Assembly (NCBI GenBank): GCA_963764465.1
Contig: CAVXSO010000001.1
Location: 124,001 to 188,000 of the forward strand
Direction of reading: 5' to 3'
Source of the DNA: JAJXXT01 sp963764465
Lineage (GTDB): Bacteria; Pseudomonadota; Alphaproteobacteria; Acetobacterales; Acetobacteraceae
Length of the DNA stretch: 64,000 nt
Below the pieces are notes generated by a model, which had not been told where the DNA came from, ran no database searches, and worked only from the letters and a program-made list of their open reading frames with translations. This document shows, one piece after another, positions 1 through 8,356 of the stretch (within the stretch, counting starts at the first letter, position 1; the number at the start of each line of letters is the position of its first letter). A program made the position numbers and the translations under genes.

Positions 1-1453
1 GCTCGCGAATGACGGCGGCATCGTCGAACGGCAATACCGTCTTACCGACGATCTGCCCTTGCTCGTGCCCCTTGCCGGCCACCGCGAGCACGTCGCCCGG
101 GCGCAGCATCGCGAGCCCCTCGGCGATTGCGCGCGCCCGGTCGCCAATCTCGATCGCGCCCGGGCAGGCGGCGAGGATCGCGGCACGGATCGTGGCAGGA
201 TCCTCGCCGCGCGGATTGTCGTCGGTGACGATGGCGACATCCGCGGTGCGCGCGGCCGTTCCCATCAATGGCCGCTTGCCGGGATCGCGGTCGCCGCCGG
301 CACCGAACACCAGGATGATGCGGCCACTCGCGTGTGGACGAAGGGCTGCCACCAGCCGCTCGAGGGCGTCCGGCGTGTGCGCGTAGTCGACATAGGCCGC
401 GGCTCCGTTGGCGAGCACGGCGGCGCGCTCCATGCGTCCGCGCACTGGTGCCAGATGCGCCAGGTGCGGCCATGGATTGGTGCCAAGCGCCTCGGCCAGC
501 GCTGCGGCGGTCAGCGCGTTGTCGGCCTGAAATCGTCCGGCTACCGGCAGCAACAACTCCTGTGTCACACCATGCGCGGCGATGCGGAGCGCCTGGCCCT
601 CCGGCGTCGGTGAGGCGGTGAGTAGCCGCAGGTCGGCCTTCGGCGCCTCGCCGACGAGCACGCACGGCAGGCGGCGGCGCGCCGCGATGACGCTGAGCGC
701 TGCCGCCGTTTCGGCGTCGAGCGTACTCGTGGCGACCAACGTGCCGCCGTCGCGCAGCAACGCCTCGAACAGGCGCAGCTTGGCGGCGCGGTAGGCGGCC
801 ATCGTGCCATGATAGTCGAGATGGTCGCGCGTCAGGTTGGTGAAGGCGGCGGCGGCGAAGACGCAACCATCGAGCCGGAACTGGTCGAGCCCGTGCGAGG
901 ACGCCTCGAGCGCGGCATGCGCGATGCCGGCGCGCGCGAGCCGCGCCAGCGTGTTGGCGAGCGTCACGGAATCGGGCGAGGTGAGGCTGGCGCCCACTTG
1001 TTCGCCTTCCGCAATGACGCCGAGCGTGCCGATGCTGGCAGCGGCAAGCCCGGCTCGGGTCCAGATCTGGCGCAGGAAATCCACCGTGCTGGTTTTGCCG
1101 TTGGTGCCAGTCACGGCGACGAGCGTGCGCGGCGCCGGCCCCGCGAGCGTCGCCGCGATGCGCGCGAGCAGTCGGCGCGGTTCCGCGTCCTCGATCAGCG
1201 GACGGGCAGGTACGTCCGTGGGCCATTCGGTGCCTGCGGGGGCCAGCACGGCCGCGGCCCCTCGCGCCACTGCGGCACCGATGAAGCGCCGCCCGTCGGT
1301 TTTCGTGCCGGGAAGGGCCGCGAAGATCATGCCGGGACCGACGGCTCGGCTGTCGGCGGTGATGCCGGCGATTTCGAGCCCGCCGAGCGTGGAGTCGAGC
1401 GCGCGCGACGTACCATGTGGAGAGCTCGCTGCGATCACGTCAGCGAAGCGCAA
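1..1453 (-). CDS. murE: UDP-N-acetylmuramoyl-tripeptide synthetase MurE (3' end cut by window)
   Basis: Cytoplasmic Mur ligase that adds meso-diaminopimelate to UDP-MurNAc-L-Ala-D-Glu in peptidoglycan synthesis. The frame reads through an N-terminal Mur domain, the ATP-binding loop VTGTNGKTST (about residue 117 on), the ligase core, and the motif DNPRGEDP near the C terminus; the DNPR signature is typical of DAP-adding rather than lysine-adding MurE. The last residues visible are PFDDAAVIRE, so only a short C-terminal tail lies beyond base 1. The start is uncertain. A TTG at 1453 gives MRFADVIAAS, which resembles known MurE N termini and overlaps the end of ftsI by 14 nt. A GTG at 1438 would be the conservative alternative. 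Neither has a clear Shine-Dalgarno. It is co-transcribed after ftsI in the dcw cluster. Confidence 0.93.
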   Translation of the reverse strand, partial: MRFADVIAASSPHGTSRALDSTLGGLEIAGITADSRAVGPGMIFAALPGTKTDGRRFIGAAVARGAAAVLAPAGTEWPTDVPARPLIEDAEPRRLLARIAATLAGPAPRTLVAVTGTNGKTSTVDFLRQIWTRAGLAAASIGTLGVIAEGEQVGASLTSPDSVTLANTLARLARAGIAHAALEASSHGLDQFRLDGCVFAAAAFTNLTRDHLDYHGTMAAYRAAKLRLFEALLRDGGTLVATSTLDAETAAALSVIAARRRLPCVLVGEAPKADLRLLTASPTPEGQALRIAAHGVTQELLLPVAGRFQADNALTAAALAEALGTNPWPHLAHLAPVRGRMERAAVLANGAAAYVDYAHTPDALERLVAALRPHASGRIILVFGAGGDRDPGKRPLMGTAARTADVAIVTDDNPRGEDPATIRAAILAACPGAIEIGDRARAIAEGLAMLRPGDVLAVAGKGHEQGQIVGKTVLPFDDAAVIRE

Positions 1454-3419
1454 CGGCCTGAACCCGCAGGCCGGCATCGGCCCGGCGCTGGTCCGGGCGC
1501 GGCCGGGCGCGCTGCGGCTGGCGGGGCGGGTTGATGTTGGTGGGGATAGGCTGCACGCCCTGCCCGGGTAGCACGTCGGCGGCCACGCCCACGGGCCGCT
1601 GCGGCTGCAGCGGGAAGGCGATGGAGGCCGCGATCGTCTGCGCCTCTTCGCCGGTGGCCGGCAGCAATCCGAGCATCGGGCCGATCCGGGCAATGACCTT
1701 GCCCGCGGCGGGTGCCGATACCGCGCCTGCGGTCGAGAAGCCGCCAGTGGATTTGTTCCCCTGCGGCGCATCCAGCATCATGTAGACGGCATATTTCGGC
1801 GCGTTCATTGGAAACACGCTGACAAAGGCGCTCACATTCGTGTGCTTGCGGTAGCCGTGCGCGCCCACCTTCTCGGACGTGCCGGTCTTCCCGCCGACGA
1901 AATAGCCTGGAATGTCGGCGGGCTTGCCGTAGCCCACCGAGACGACGAGGCGCATCAGCTTGCGCATGAGATCCGACGTCTCGGGCTTCATCACCTGAAC
2001 GCCTGGCACCGGTGTATCGGGCGCCACCGCGAGCAGTGTCGCCGGACGCAGGATGCCGCCATTGGCGACCGCGGCGGTGGCGCGCACGATCTGCACGGGC
2101 GGCTCAGAGATACCCTGGCCGAACCCCACCGTCATCACCGTGGACTCGCCCCAGCGCTTCGCCGGTTGGAACAGCGGCCGCGCCGCCTCGGGCAGCTGGA
2201 TCGGCACGCGATTGAACATGCCCATCTTCTGCAGCCAGGCGCGCTGGCGTTCCGCGCCCACCGCCATCGCGATATGGGCGGCGCCGAGATTGGAGGAATA
2301 CACAAGCACTTCCGGCAGGTAGAGCCAGCGGTGCTTGCCCTCAAAATCGGTAATGGTGAACCGCCCGACATGGATCGGGTGCGCCGCGTCGAACTCGTCC
2401 CAGGGATGGATGATGCCGGCATCCAGCGCCATCGAAGCGGTCTGCAGCTTGAACGTGCTGCCAGGTTCGTAGACGCCCTGCACCGGCCGGTTGAAGCGCT
2501 CGTCGGCCGTCGAATGATCGAAATCGTTGGCGTCGTAATCCGGCAGGCTGACGATCGCGAGCACCTCGCCAGTCTGCACGTTCATCACAATGCCCGCGGC
2601 CGCGAGCGGGTGGAACTCATCGACCGCCTGCGCCAGCACGTCGCGCACCACGGCCTGGATCCGTACGTCGATCGACAGGCGCAGCGGGGTTGGATCGGTA
2701 TCGAGACGTTTGTCGAAATACTTCTCGAGCCCCATGTCGCCGTGCCCGGCGCGGTCGATGTGGCCGATGGTCTGCGCGGCCACGACACCGAGCGGATAGC
2801 GGCGCACCTCCGTCTCCTGGAACGCGACACCCGGAATGCCCAGGTCGTTGATGCGCAGTTCCTGCTCGGGCGTGATGTCGCGCGCGATGTAGATGAATTT
2901 CTTGTCGCTCGCGAGGCGCGCGGCGATGACCTTGACGTCGAGATCGGGCAGGACGGTCGCGAGTTCCTCCGCCGCGTGCTCGGGGTCCGTTACCTGGCGC
3001 GGATCGGCATAGGCGGTCGCCATCGGCAGCGAGATCGCGAGAATCTCCCCGTTGCGGTCGGTAATCGGCGCCCGGTGCGCGTGCCCGAGCATCGGCATCG
3101 CGGCCGGGGTCGCGGCAAAGACCGCCTGTTGCACCGGTAGCTTGGGGACATTGGTCGTCACCAGCAATTCGCGCGGCAGCATCGGCTGCAGAACGGTCGC
3201 GTCGGTGAGCTTCGCGGCGACGGCAAGGAACAACACGACGAAAGCGCCGGAGGCGACCAGCAGGCGGCGATGGCTGCGCGCGATGGCTGCGCGCCGCTCG
3301 AGATCGGGGGCGGTGATGCGCACCGTCTCCATACGCGGAATGCCCGCGGCGGCGGGTGCGCCGAAGCGCCGCGCGGGTGCGCTAGCATCTGGCGGTCGGC
3401 GATCGGGCAGGTCACTCAC
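1440..3419 (-). CDS. ftsI: Peptidoglycan D,D-transpeptidase FtsI (PBP3)
   Basis: Septal transpeptidase of the divisome, anchored in the inner membrane with a periplasmic catalytic domain. The 659-aa product has a basic cytoplasmic N terminus, one membrane segment (about residues 52-70), a PBP dimerisation region, and the three penicillin-binding motifs in order: STFK (321-324, acyl-serine S321), SSN (375-377) and KTG (511-513). It starts at GTG 3419 inside a GTGA overlap with the ftsL stop, so translational coupling is likely. The C-terminal 60 residues or so are rich in Pro, Arg and Gln and are probably a flexible tail. The length is slightly above the usual 550-600 aa. Identity is certain from motifs and position in the dcw cluster. 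Confidence 0.97.
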   Translation of the reverse strand: MSDLPDRRPPDASAPARRFGAPAAAGIPRMETVRITAPDLERRAAIARSHRRLLVASGAFVVLFLAVAAKLTDATVLQPMLPRELLVTTNVPKLPVQQAVFAATPAAMPMLGHAHRAPITDRNGEILAISLPMATAYADPRQVTDPEHAAEELATVLPDLDVKVIAARLASDKKFIYIARDITPEQELRINDLGIPGVAFQETEVRRYPLGVVAAQTIGHIDRAGHGDMGLEKYFDKRLDTDPTPLRLSIDVRIQAVVRDVLAQAVDEFHPLAAAGIVMNVQTGEVLAIVSLPDYDANDFDHSTADERFNRPVQGVYEPGSTFKLQTASMALDAGIIHPWDEFDAAHPIHVGRFTITDFEGKHRWLYLPEVLVYSSNLGAAHIAMAVGAERQRAWLQKMGMFNRVPIQLPEAARPLFQPAKRWGESTVMTVGFGQGISEPPVQIVRATAAVANGGILRPATLLAVAPDTPVPGVQVMKPETSDLMRKLMRLVVSVGYGKPADIPGYFVGGKTGTSEKVGAHGYRKHTNVSAFVSVFPMNAPKYAVYMMLDAPQGNKSTGGFSTAGAVSAPAAGKVIARIGPMLGLLPATGEEAQTIAASIAFPLQPQRPVGVAADVLPGQGVQPIPTNINPPRQPQRARPRPDQRRADAGLRVQAVALR

Positions 3420-4261
3420 CGATTGCCACCGGGCGCCCGGGACTGCGCGCTTGGCGCCGCCGTGGGAGCGGTCCAGGCCATGCCGAGCATCGAGACAGCC
3501 GGCGTCGGCCGCATCGGCGCCGGGCGAGGCATCACCACCTGCGCAGTATGCACGGGCTGCGGACTCACGATCGCCGTGTGCTGGGCCGCCGGAGCGGCAT
3601 GCCTCGTATAGGGGCTGACTGGCACCTGCGCCTCGGCGAGCGCGGTCGGACGGACGGGCCGCGGCCGCGCGGGCGCGGCGTGGGCCGGGGGTTCATGCGG
3701 CCGGACAGTGGCGACGAGATCGGTGGTCGGCGGTGCGGCGTGCGGCGCCGACGGGGTGGTGGGATGGCGTTCCGGCGCCTGGGCCACGGGCGCCACAGGC
3801 GTGGCCGACGCAACCGGTGCGGTGGCGGCCGGCATGGTGGCGTCAGGCGCCGTTGGGACGGGCGTCGTCGCGCCGGGCGTGGCCGCGTCCAGAGCGCCAG
3901 CCGAGGGCGAGTTTGGCGTCGCGGCGGTGGCCGGTGCCGCATCTTGCGGTGGGCTGGGCGGCGCGGGCGCCGGGCCCACTGGCGGCAGGCGCGAGGCCAG
4001 GTCCGCCATCGTCACGAACTGCGTCGGCGCCGTCGGCGGCAACTGCAGGAACTGGTCGGAAAGCTGCTGCAGCCGTTGCGGGTCGTTCAACAGTGTGTAT
4101 TCGGCGGTGAGAAGCGCGGTCTGCTGCCGCACGGCGCGGATCTGATCCACCGTGTGGGTGATGCGGCGGTCGAGCAACTGCGCCGAGAGCTTGGTCTGGT
4201 AGAGATAGAGGCCAGAGCCGGCGGCGGCGACAAAGGCCAGAAGGGTGATCGGGCGTATCAT
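3416..4261 (-). CDS. ftsL: FtsL-like division protein with long Pro/Ala-rich tail
   Basis: The reading frame starts at ATG 4261 (ATGA overlap with rsmH) and gives 281 aa. The N-terminal part has the FtsL layout: a very short cytoplasmic end, one membrane segment (about residues 4-21), then a helical, coiled-coil-like stretch (about 25-85) containing TAEYTLLNDPQRLQQLSDQ, a type of motif common in alphaproteobacterial FtsL. From about residue 95 to the end it is almost entirely Pro, Ala, Thr and Val (low complexity). FtsL proteins are usually 90-130 aa, so this tail of about 180 aa is unusual. FtsL bridges FtsB/FtsQ and FtsI in the divisome; the role here is inferred from topology and from position between rsmH and ftsI. 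Sequence conservation is too weak for assignment by motif alone. Confidence 0.8.
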   Translation of the reverse strand: MIRPITLLAFVAAAGSGLYLYQTKLSAQLLDRRITHTVDQIRAVRQQTALLTAEYTLLNDPQRLQQLSDQFLQLPPTAPTQFVTMADLASRLPPVGPAPAPPSPPQDAAPATAATPNSPSAGALDAATPGATTPVPTAPDATMPAATAPVASATPVAPVAQAPERHPTTPSAPHAAPPTTDLVATVRPHEPPAHAAPARPRPVRPTALAEAQVPVSPYTRHAAPAAQHTAIVSPQPVHTAQVVMPRPAPMRPTPAVSMLGMAWTAPTAAPSAQSRAPGGNR

Positions 4262-5199
4262 GCGGCGTCTCGTGCGATGCTGGCCGCCTCTCGGGCGAGG
4301 GCGCGCAGCCTGGCGCTGCGGGCGCGCGGGTTGACGGCGGTTTCGGCTTCGGTCGGGCGCAGCGCGCGCGGCGTCAGCAGGGCAAACCCGGCCCGGCGCG
4401 GCGCCTGTTCCGGCTGGTGGCGGGAAGGGCGGGGGCCCCGGCCGGCGGCGTCCTGCATGAAGCGCTTCACCAGCCGGTCCTCGAGCGAATGGAAAGCGAC
4501 GACGACCAGCCGCCCGCCAGGCGCCAGCAGGCCGGCAGCCTGCTCGAGCGCCCGTGTGATCTCGCCGAGTTCGTCGTTCACGCGGATGCGCAACGCCTGG
4601 AAGCTGCGCGTCGCGGGGTCGATCCCGTCGGCACTGCGCGGCACCGCGCGGCGGACGATATTCGCCAGCGCCAGCGTGGTCTCGATAGGTGACTCTTTCC
4701 GTGCCGCGACGATCGCGCGCGCGATCCGCCGCGCCGCGCGTTCCTCGCCGAACTCGTAGAGGAGGTCGGCCAGCTCTCGTTCCGGCAGGTGGTTGACCAG
4801 TTCGGCCGCGGTCGGTCCCTCGGCGCCCATCCGCATGTCGAGCGGCCCGTCGGCACGGAAGCTGAAGCCGCGGCCGGGATCGTCGATCTGATAGGACGAA
4901 ACGCCGAGATCCATCACCACGCCATCGAGCGCCGTCACGGCGTGAGCGCGCAGCAACTCCAGCATTGCCCCGAACCGCCCCTCGATGAGCGTGAGCCGGC
5001 CGGGATACCGCGCCGCGAGCGCCGCTCCGCGCGCGATCGCGGCCGGATCGCGGTCCAGCGCCACCAGCGTGCAGCCACGCTCCAGGATCGCCGCCGCATA
5101 GCCGCCGCCGCCGAAGGTCGCATCGAGGTAGATGCCGTCCCTGCGGGGAGCAAGCACGTTCATCACCTCCGCCAGCATGACGGGTACGTGGCCGCTCAT
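4258..5199 (-). CDS. rsmH: 16S rRNA (cytosine1402-N4)-methyltransferase RsmH
   Basis: SAM-dependent methyltransferase that modifies C1402 of 16S rRNA in the ribosomal P site. The 313-aa product begins MSGHVPVMLAEVM, the typical family N terminus, followed by the SAM-binding motif DATFGGGGYAAAIL (about residues 28-41), a DLGVSS motif and a C-terminal VVAFHSLEDRLVK signature. The frame is open further upstream, but ATG 5199 matches the family start and overlaps the mraZ stop as ATGA. Its stop overlaps the ftsL start in the same way, which suggests coupled translation of mraZ-rsmH-ftsL. Length is normal for the family. Confidence 0.97.
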   Translation of the reverse strand: MSGHVPVMLAEVMNVLAPRRDGIYLDATFGGGGYAAAILERGCTLVALDRDPAAIARGAALAARYPGRLTLIEGRFGAMLELLRAHAVTALDGVVMDLGVSSYQIDDPGRGFSFRADGPLDMRMGAEGPTAAELVNHLPERELADLLYEFGEERAARRIARAIVAARKESPIETTLALANIVRRAVPRSADGIDPATRSFQALRIRVNDELGEITRALEQAAGLLAPGGRLVVVAFHSLEDRLVKRFMQDAAGRGPRPSRHQPEQAPRRAGFALLTPRALRPTEAETAVNPRARSARLRALAREAASIARDAA

Positions 5200-5696
5200 G
5201 GCACCGCTCCCTGCGCGCTGGCCATGGCAATTCCGGGGGCGGGAACCGCGAGGCGGCGGGATTGCACGCCAAGCCGCGCCTCGGCGGCGCGGCGCGCGGC
5301 CGCCTCGGGCGACCAAATCTGGAACTGCCGCCCCATGCCCACAAAGGTCGCCCCTTGGTCCAGCCCGGCCCAAGCGATCAGGTTCTGCGGCAGGACAATG
5401 CGGCCTTCCTTGTCAGGCGCGAGCTCCACAGCGTCCGCATAAAGCGCGATCGCCAGGTCCTCCTGGTCCGCGGAGAACAGGTCCAGGCGGGCCATGGAGC
5501 TGGCGAGTGTGTGGAAATAGCTGGCCGCGAAGCCGTCGATGCAGCGATGCGTGTGGTGGGGACGCAGCACCAGAGAGGATTCGCCATCGCCATTACGCTC
5601 CTCACCGTTTCGCAGTGCCGCGCGGAAGGGCGCGGGTATGGAGACCCGTCCCTTCGCGTCCAGCTTGTTCGGATGGGTGCCCAGGAACTGGGACAT
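5196..5696 (-). CDS. mraZ: Transcriptional regulator MraZ
   Basis: First gene of the dcw cluster. The 166-aa product has the two SpoVT/AbrB-like half-domains expected of MraZ: DAKGRVSIPAPFR (about residues 13-25) and DKEGRIVLPQNLI (about 95-107). MraZ forms a ring-shaped oligomer and represses its own promoter by binding direct repeats containing TGGG. Matching repeats are present just upstream at 5741-5806. The starting ATG follows GGGGCTGGCCGG, a modest ribosome site. The C-terminal 25 residues are a variable extension. The stop codon overlaps the start of rsmH. Confidence 0.96.
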   Translation of the reverse strand: MSQFLGTHPNKLDAKGRVSIPAPFRAALRNGEERNGDGESSLVLRPHHTHRCIDGFAASYFHTLASSMARLDLFSADQEDLAIALYADAVELAPDKEGRIVLPQNLIAWAGLDQGATFVGMGRQFQIWSPEAAARRAAEARLGVQSRRLAVPAPGIAMASAQGAVP

Positions 5697-5740
5697 CCGG
5701 CCAGCCCCTCAAAAACATGACCCGCAGGGTCCCCGTCCCC

Positions 5741-5806
5741 ATGGGTGGCCGTGGGATAACATGGGAATTGCCGGGCGTAAAGCGGAAAGCCTGGGACAAC
5801 CGTGGA
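5741..5806 (-). promoter_or_regulatory. Putative mraZ operator/promoter: phased TGGG repeats
   Basis: On the plus strand TGGG occurs at 5742, 5752, 5762 and 5792, CGGG at 5772, with degenerate copies in the same 10-bp register at 5782 (GCGG) and 5802 (GTGG). Exact 10-bp spacing (TGGGN plus a 5-bp spacer) is the described MraZ recognition pattern, and the array lies 45-110 bp upstream of the mraZ start. On the minus strand a weak sigma70-like promoter, TTTACG (5781-5776) and TATCCC (5758-5753) with a 17-bp spacer, overlaps the repeats, so bound MraZ would block it. The repeats are seen directly; their function is inferred from the family. Confidence 0.7.
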
Positions 5807-5880
5807 GGGGGAGCTTTTCTTTCAGGGAGTTGCGGGACTGCCATTGGGTGCGGGATCAAGGGAGCGTGAGGGGGGACTTA

Positions 5881-6280
5881 GGTGCCAGACGGCCTGTAAG
5901 CCGGGTTCTGTCCGCCCTTTCGGGTGGGACGGCCATTCCTCTGGGACGCGCATCGCTGCGCGCCTCGCGCGACCAACCCGGGCGGCGGGGCGGGACCCCC
6001 TGACCCCGGCTCAAGCCTCGCGGCGTGAACCAGCGCCTGCCGCCCCTATTCGGTCTTGCTCCCGGTGGGGTTTGCCGTGCCACCCCCGTTGCCGGGGGCG
6101 CGGTGCGCTCTTGCCGCACCGTTTCACCCTTGCCGACGGCTTACGGCGCCGGCGGTCTGTTCTCTGTGGCACTTTCCCTAGGGTCGCCCCCGCCGGACGT
6201 TATCCGGCACCGTCGTCCCGTGGAGCCCGGACTTTCCTCTCCCGGCTTGCGCCGGCAGCGGCCGTCCGGCCGTCTGGCAG
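5881..6280 (-). ncRNA. rnpB: RNase P RNA (bacterial type A)
   Basis: Catalytic RNA of RNase P, which trims tRNA 5' ends. Read on the minus strand, the 5' end has GCCAGACGGCC (6278-6268) and the 3' end GGCCGTCTGGC (5894-5884), which pair perfectly as helix P1. The conserved core blocks are present: GAGGAAAGTCCGGGCTCC near the 5' end, AGGGTGAAACGGTGCGG in the middle, and ACAGAACCCGGCTTACAG at the 3' end. A length of about 400 nt is normal for alphaproteobacteria. Exact termini are estimated from P1. The gene sits directly upstream of the mraZ control region, an order common in this class. Confidence 0.96.
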
Positions 6281-6309
6281 GCGGGAGATGCGCCGGGTGC
6301 GCGCGCGCG

Positions 6310-7557
6310 TCAACCGGCGTTCTGGATGGCGGCCTCGCCTCGGGGTTGCGGGCGCTGGGCGCGGCGGGCACCAGGCTCGTCGCGGAAACTCCAGGCATAG
6401 ACGGCGAGGTAGCCGGCCTGGAACAGGGCGGCGAGCAGGAAGGGGATGCGGTCATGCCCCGCCGCGATCAGCGCGCCGGCGATCGCTGGTCCCGCGATGC
6501 GCGGGACGGCGAGACTCAGCGCGTTGAGCGAGGCGGCCCAGCCCATCCGCGCCTCGCCGCCCAGGCCGATGCTGAGTGCCTGGCGGGCGCCGTTCGTGCC
6601 GCGGTTGCAGAGCGAGCGCAGGATCGTGAGCGCCGCCGCGGCGGCGAAGCCAGGCGCGAAGGGGAGCGCAAGCAGCATCCCCAGCCCGGCGAGACGCATC
6701 CCGATGACCACCGGCAGCGTGCCGAGGCGCTCGGCCAGCCGCGCGGCCAGCACCGAGGCGGCGGCGGCGGCCAGGAAGCTCGCCGCGATTACCGGGCCGA
6801 TGCTGCGCGGGCCGTGCCCGAAGCGGACCGCGAACCAGTAGGCGAGCAGCGGTCCGGTCAACCCCGTGCCGATGCCAAGCAAGCCGTTGGCGAAGGCAAG
6901 CCGGCGCAGCTTCCTCCGCTCCGAGGGCGAGGCCGGGGGCGGTCGCCAGGCTGCCGCCCTGCGGGTGACGTCCGGCAGCGCCGCGACGATGGCCGCCCCC
7001 GCGAGGCTGGCGAGGAAGGCGGCGACGAAGACCATCCGCATCGGCGTCACCGTCGCGACCAGACCGCCCGCGGCCATGCCGAGGAACCCCACGGCGGAGT
7101 TGCGCGCGAACTGGCGCCGCCGCGCCTCGGGTGGCGTGAGGTCGGCGAGCCAGGCCTGCTCCACTGGCCCGAACGGCCCTGCGGCGCCGTTCGCACCTCT
7201 TCCGTACTGGGCGAGCAGCGTGGCCGCGACCAGCGTGATGTTGTTGGCCGCCAGCGCGAGGATGGCCGCCAGCGCCAGCACCGCGTGATAGCCGAGCATC
7301 AGCCCACGCCGGCCAATGCGGTCGCTGAGCGGCCCGGCAAACGCGGTCATCGCGAGCCCGACGGCGAGCGCCATGGCGAGCAGCCCCCCGATCGCGCGCC
7401 CGTCCCAGCCCAGCGCCCGCAGGTAGAGCGCAAAATCCACCGCCAGCGCACCATCCACGGTGGCGCGCAGCAGGCGCAGGCCGAGCAGGCGGTTCGCCGG
7501 GGTCACGGCGTGCGCCGCGGGTTTCGCGTGTCGGTCATCGTGCTTCGCCTCGGGCAT
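6310..7557 (-). CDS. MFS transporter (paralogue 1)
   Basis: Inner-membrane major facilitator of 415 aa with about twelve hydrophobic segments and the MFS loop 2-3 motif GPLSDRIGRRG (about residues 75-85). It is clearly paralogous to the MFS gene at 11648-12841; both carry QYGRGANG followed by AGPFGPVEQAWLA and a late RSLxNRGTxGAR block. The substrate cannot be read from sequence. The start codon at 7557 is the middle one of three SD-plus-ATG units in a 19-bp tandem repeat and is the only one in frame with the transporter. The gene lies 40 bp downstream of an alpha/beta hydrolase gene and is probably the last gene of that operon. Function as exporter is inference. Confidence 0.85.
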   Translation of the reverse strand: MPEAKHDDRHAKPAAHAVTPANRLLGLRLLRATVDGALAVDFALYLRALGWDGRAIGGLLAMALAVGLAMTAFAGPLSDRIGRRGLMLGYHAVLALAAILALAANNITLVAATLLAQYGRGANGAAGPFGPVEQAWLADLTPPEARRRQFARNSAVGFLGMAAGGLVATVTPMRMVFVAAFLASLAGAAIVAALPDVTRRAAAWRPPPASPSERRKLRRLAFANGLLGIGTGLTGPLLAYWFAVRFGHGPRSIGPVIAASFLAAAAASVLAARLAERLGTLPVVIGMRLAGLGMLLALPFAPGFAAAAALTILRSLCNRGTNGARQALSIGLGGEARMGWAASLNALSLAVPRIAGPAIAGALIAAGHDRIPFLLAALFQAGYLAVYAWSFRDEPGARRAQRPQPRGEAAIQNAG

Positions 7558-7592
7558 CGTGCTTCCCCTTGGGCATCGTGCTTCACCTTGGG
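7536..7592 (-). repeat. Three tandem 19-bp repeats each carrying SD-like sequence and ATG
   Basis: On the minus strand the unit reads CCCAAGGTGAAGCACGATG, then CCCAAGGGGAAGCACGATG, then CCCGAGGCGAAGCACGATG. Each unit ends in ATG (7576, 7557 and 7538) preceded by a purine-rich ribosome-site-like block. Because 19 is not a multiple of three, the three ATGs lie in three different frames. Only the second enters the MFS gene. The first opens a 13-codon frame whose TGA (7537-7535) overlaps the third ATG, and the third opens an 11-codon frame. Confidence 0.9.
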
Positions 7593-7597
7593 GCGAC

Positions 7598-8356
7598 TCA
7601 CCCTTGGGGCTCGAACAGCGCGGCTCCGGTCAGCGCGACGATGCCGCTGCGGTGCGCAAGTCGCCGGAAGCGATGCGCCGCGTCGGCGATCGTGGAAAGC
7701 CGCAGCGGCGGCGCCAGGCCGCGTGCTTCTGCCGCCCGGCTCATCACGGCGACGAAGTGGCGTGCGCGTTCCAGCCGTGTGCCGCCCTGCGCGGCGTCCA
7801 GCGTGCCGGAGCGGCGCAGCGACGGCCCGGCCGAGACATCTCGCATGCCCACCAGCACGTGGCCCGGCACGGCAAGGAACGCGTCGGGGTGGAACGCCAG
7901 GTCCGGGCGCTGGGCGCAGCGTCCGATGCCGTCGGGGAACGCCAGGGACGGATCGGGCAGCGTGTACCACCCCGCCGCGGAGGCGACGTAGCGCGCCACG
8001 CGCTCGGGGTGGGCCATGACGAAGCGGTGCACGAACTGCGCGCCCCCGGAATGGCCGAACAGCCGCACCTTGCCCGGCCCGATCACCCCGCCCGCCTCGA
8101 GCCGGTCGAGCAGGCGCAGCAGCGCCCGGTCGGCTTCCGGCCCGTGTCGGCCGAGGCGCTGGTAGTCCGGGAACCGCTCGGCACCGAAGCGCGGCACCAC
8201 GAGCACGGCACCATAACGATCCGCGATCGGCGCGAAGTGCTCCAGGATCTCATCGTCGTTGCGCGAGATCCCGTGGACCGCGACGAGGCAGGGTCCGCCC
8301 CGCGCGGTCGCGCTCGCATGCAGCGCGAAGGGCAGGTCGGCCGCGATCGCGTTCAC
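7598..8356 (-). CDS. Alpha/beta hydrolase family protein
   Basis: A 252-aa predicted serine hydrolase with no evident signal peptide. It shows the oxyanion region AVHGISRNDDEI, the nucleophile elbow GHSGG (serine at about residue 108), and a late DAAHRF segment that could carry the catalytic histidine. Overall layout resembles small esterases and PHB-depolymerase-like hydrolases; the substrate is unknown. It begins at GTG 8356 in a GTGA overlap with the upstream P-loop gene, so the two are translationally coupled and probably act in the same pathway. The frame is open further upstream, but that stretch is the shadow of the preceding gene. Confidence 0.82.
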   Translation of the reverse strand: MNAIAADLPFALHASATARGGPCLVAVHGISRNDDEILEHFAPIADRYGAVLVVPRFGAERFPDYQRLGRHGPEADRALLRLLDRLEAGGVIGPGKVRLFGHSGGAQFVHRFVMAHPERVARYVASAAGWYTLPDPSLAFPDGIGRCAQRPDLAFHPDAFLAVPGHVLVGMRDVSAGPSLRRSGTLDAAQGGTRLERARHFVAVMSRAAEARGLAPPLRLSTIADAAHRFRRLAHRSGIVALTGAALFEPQG

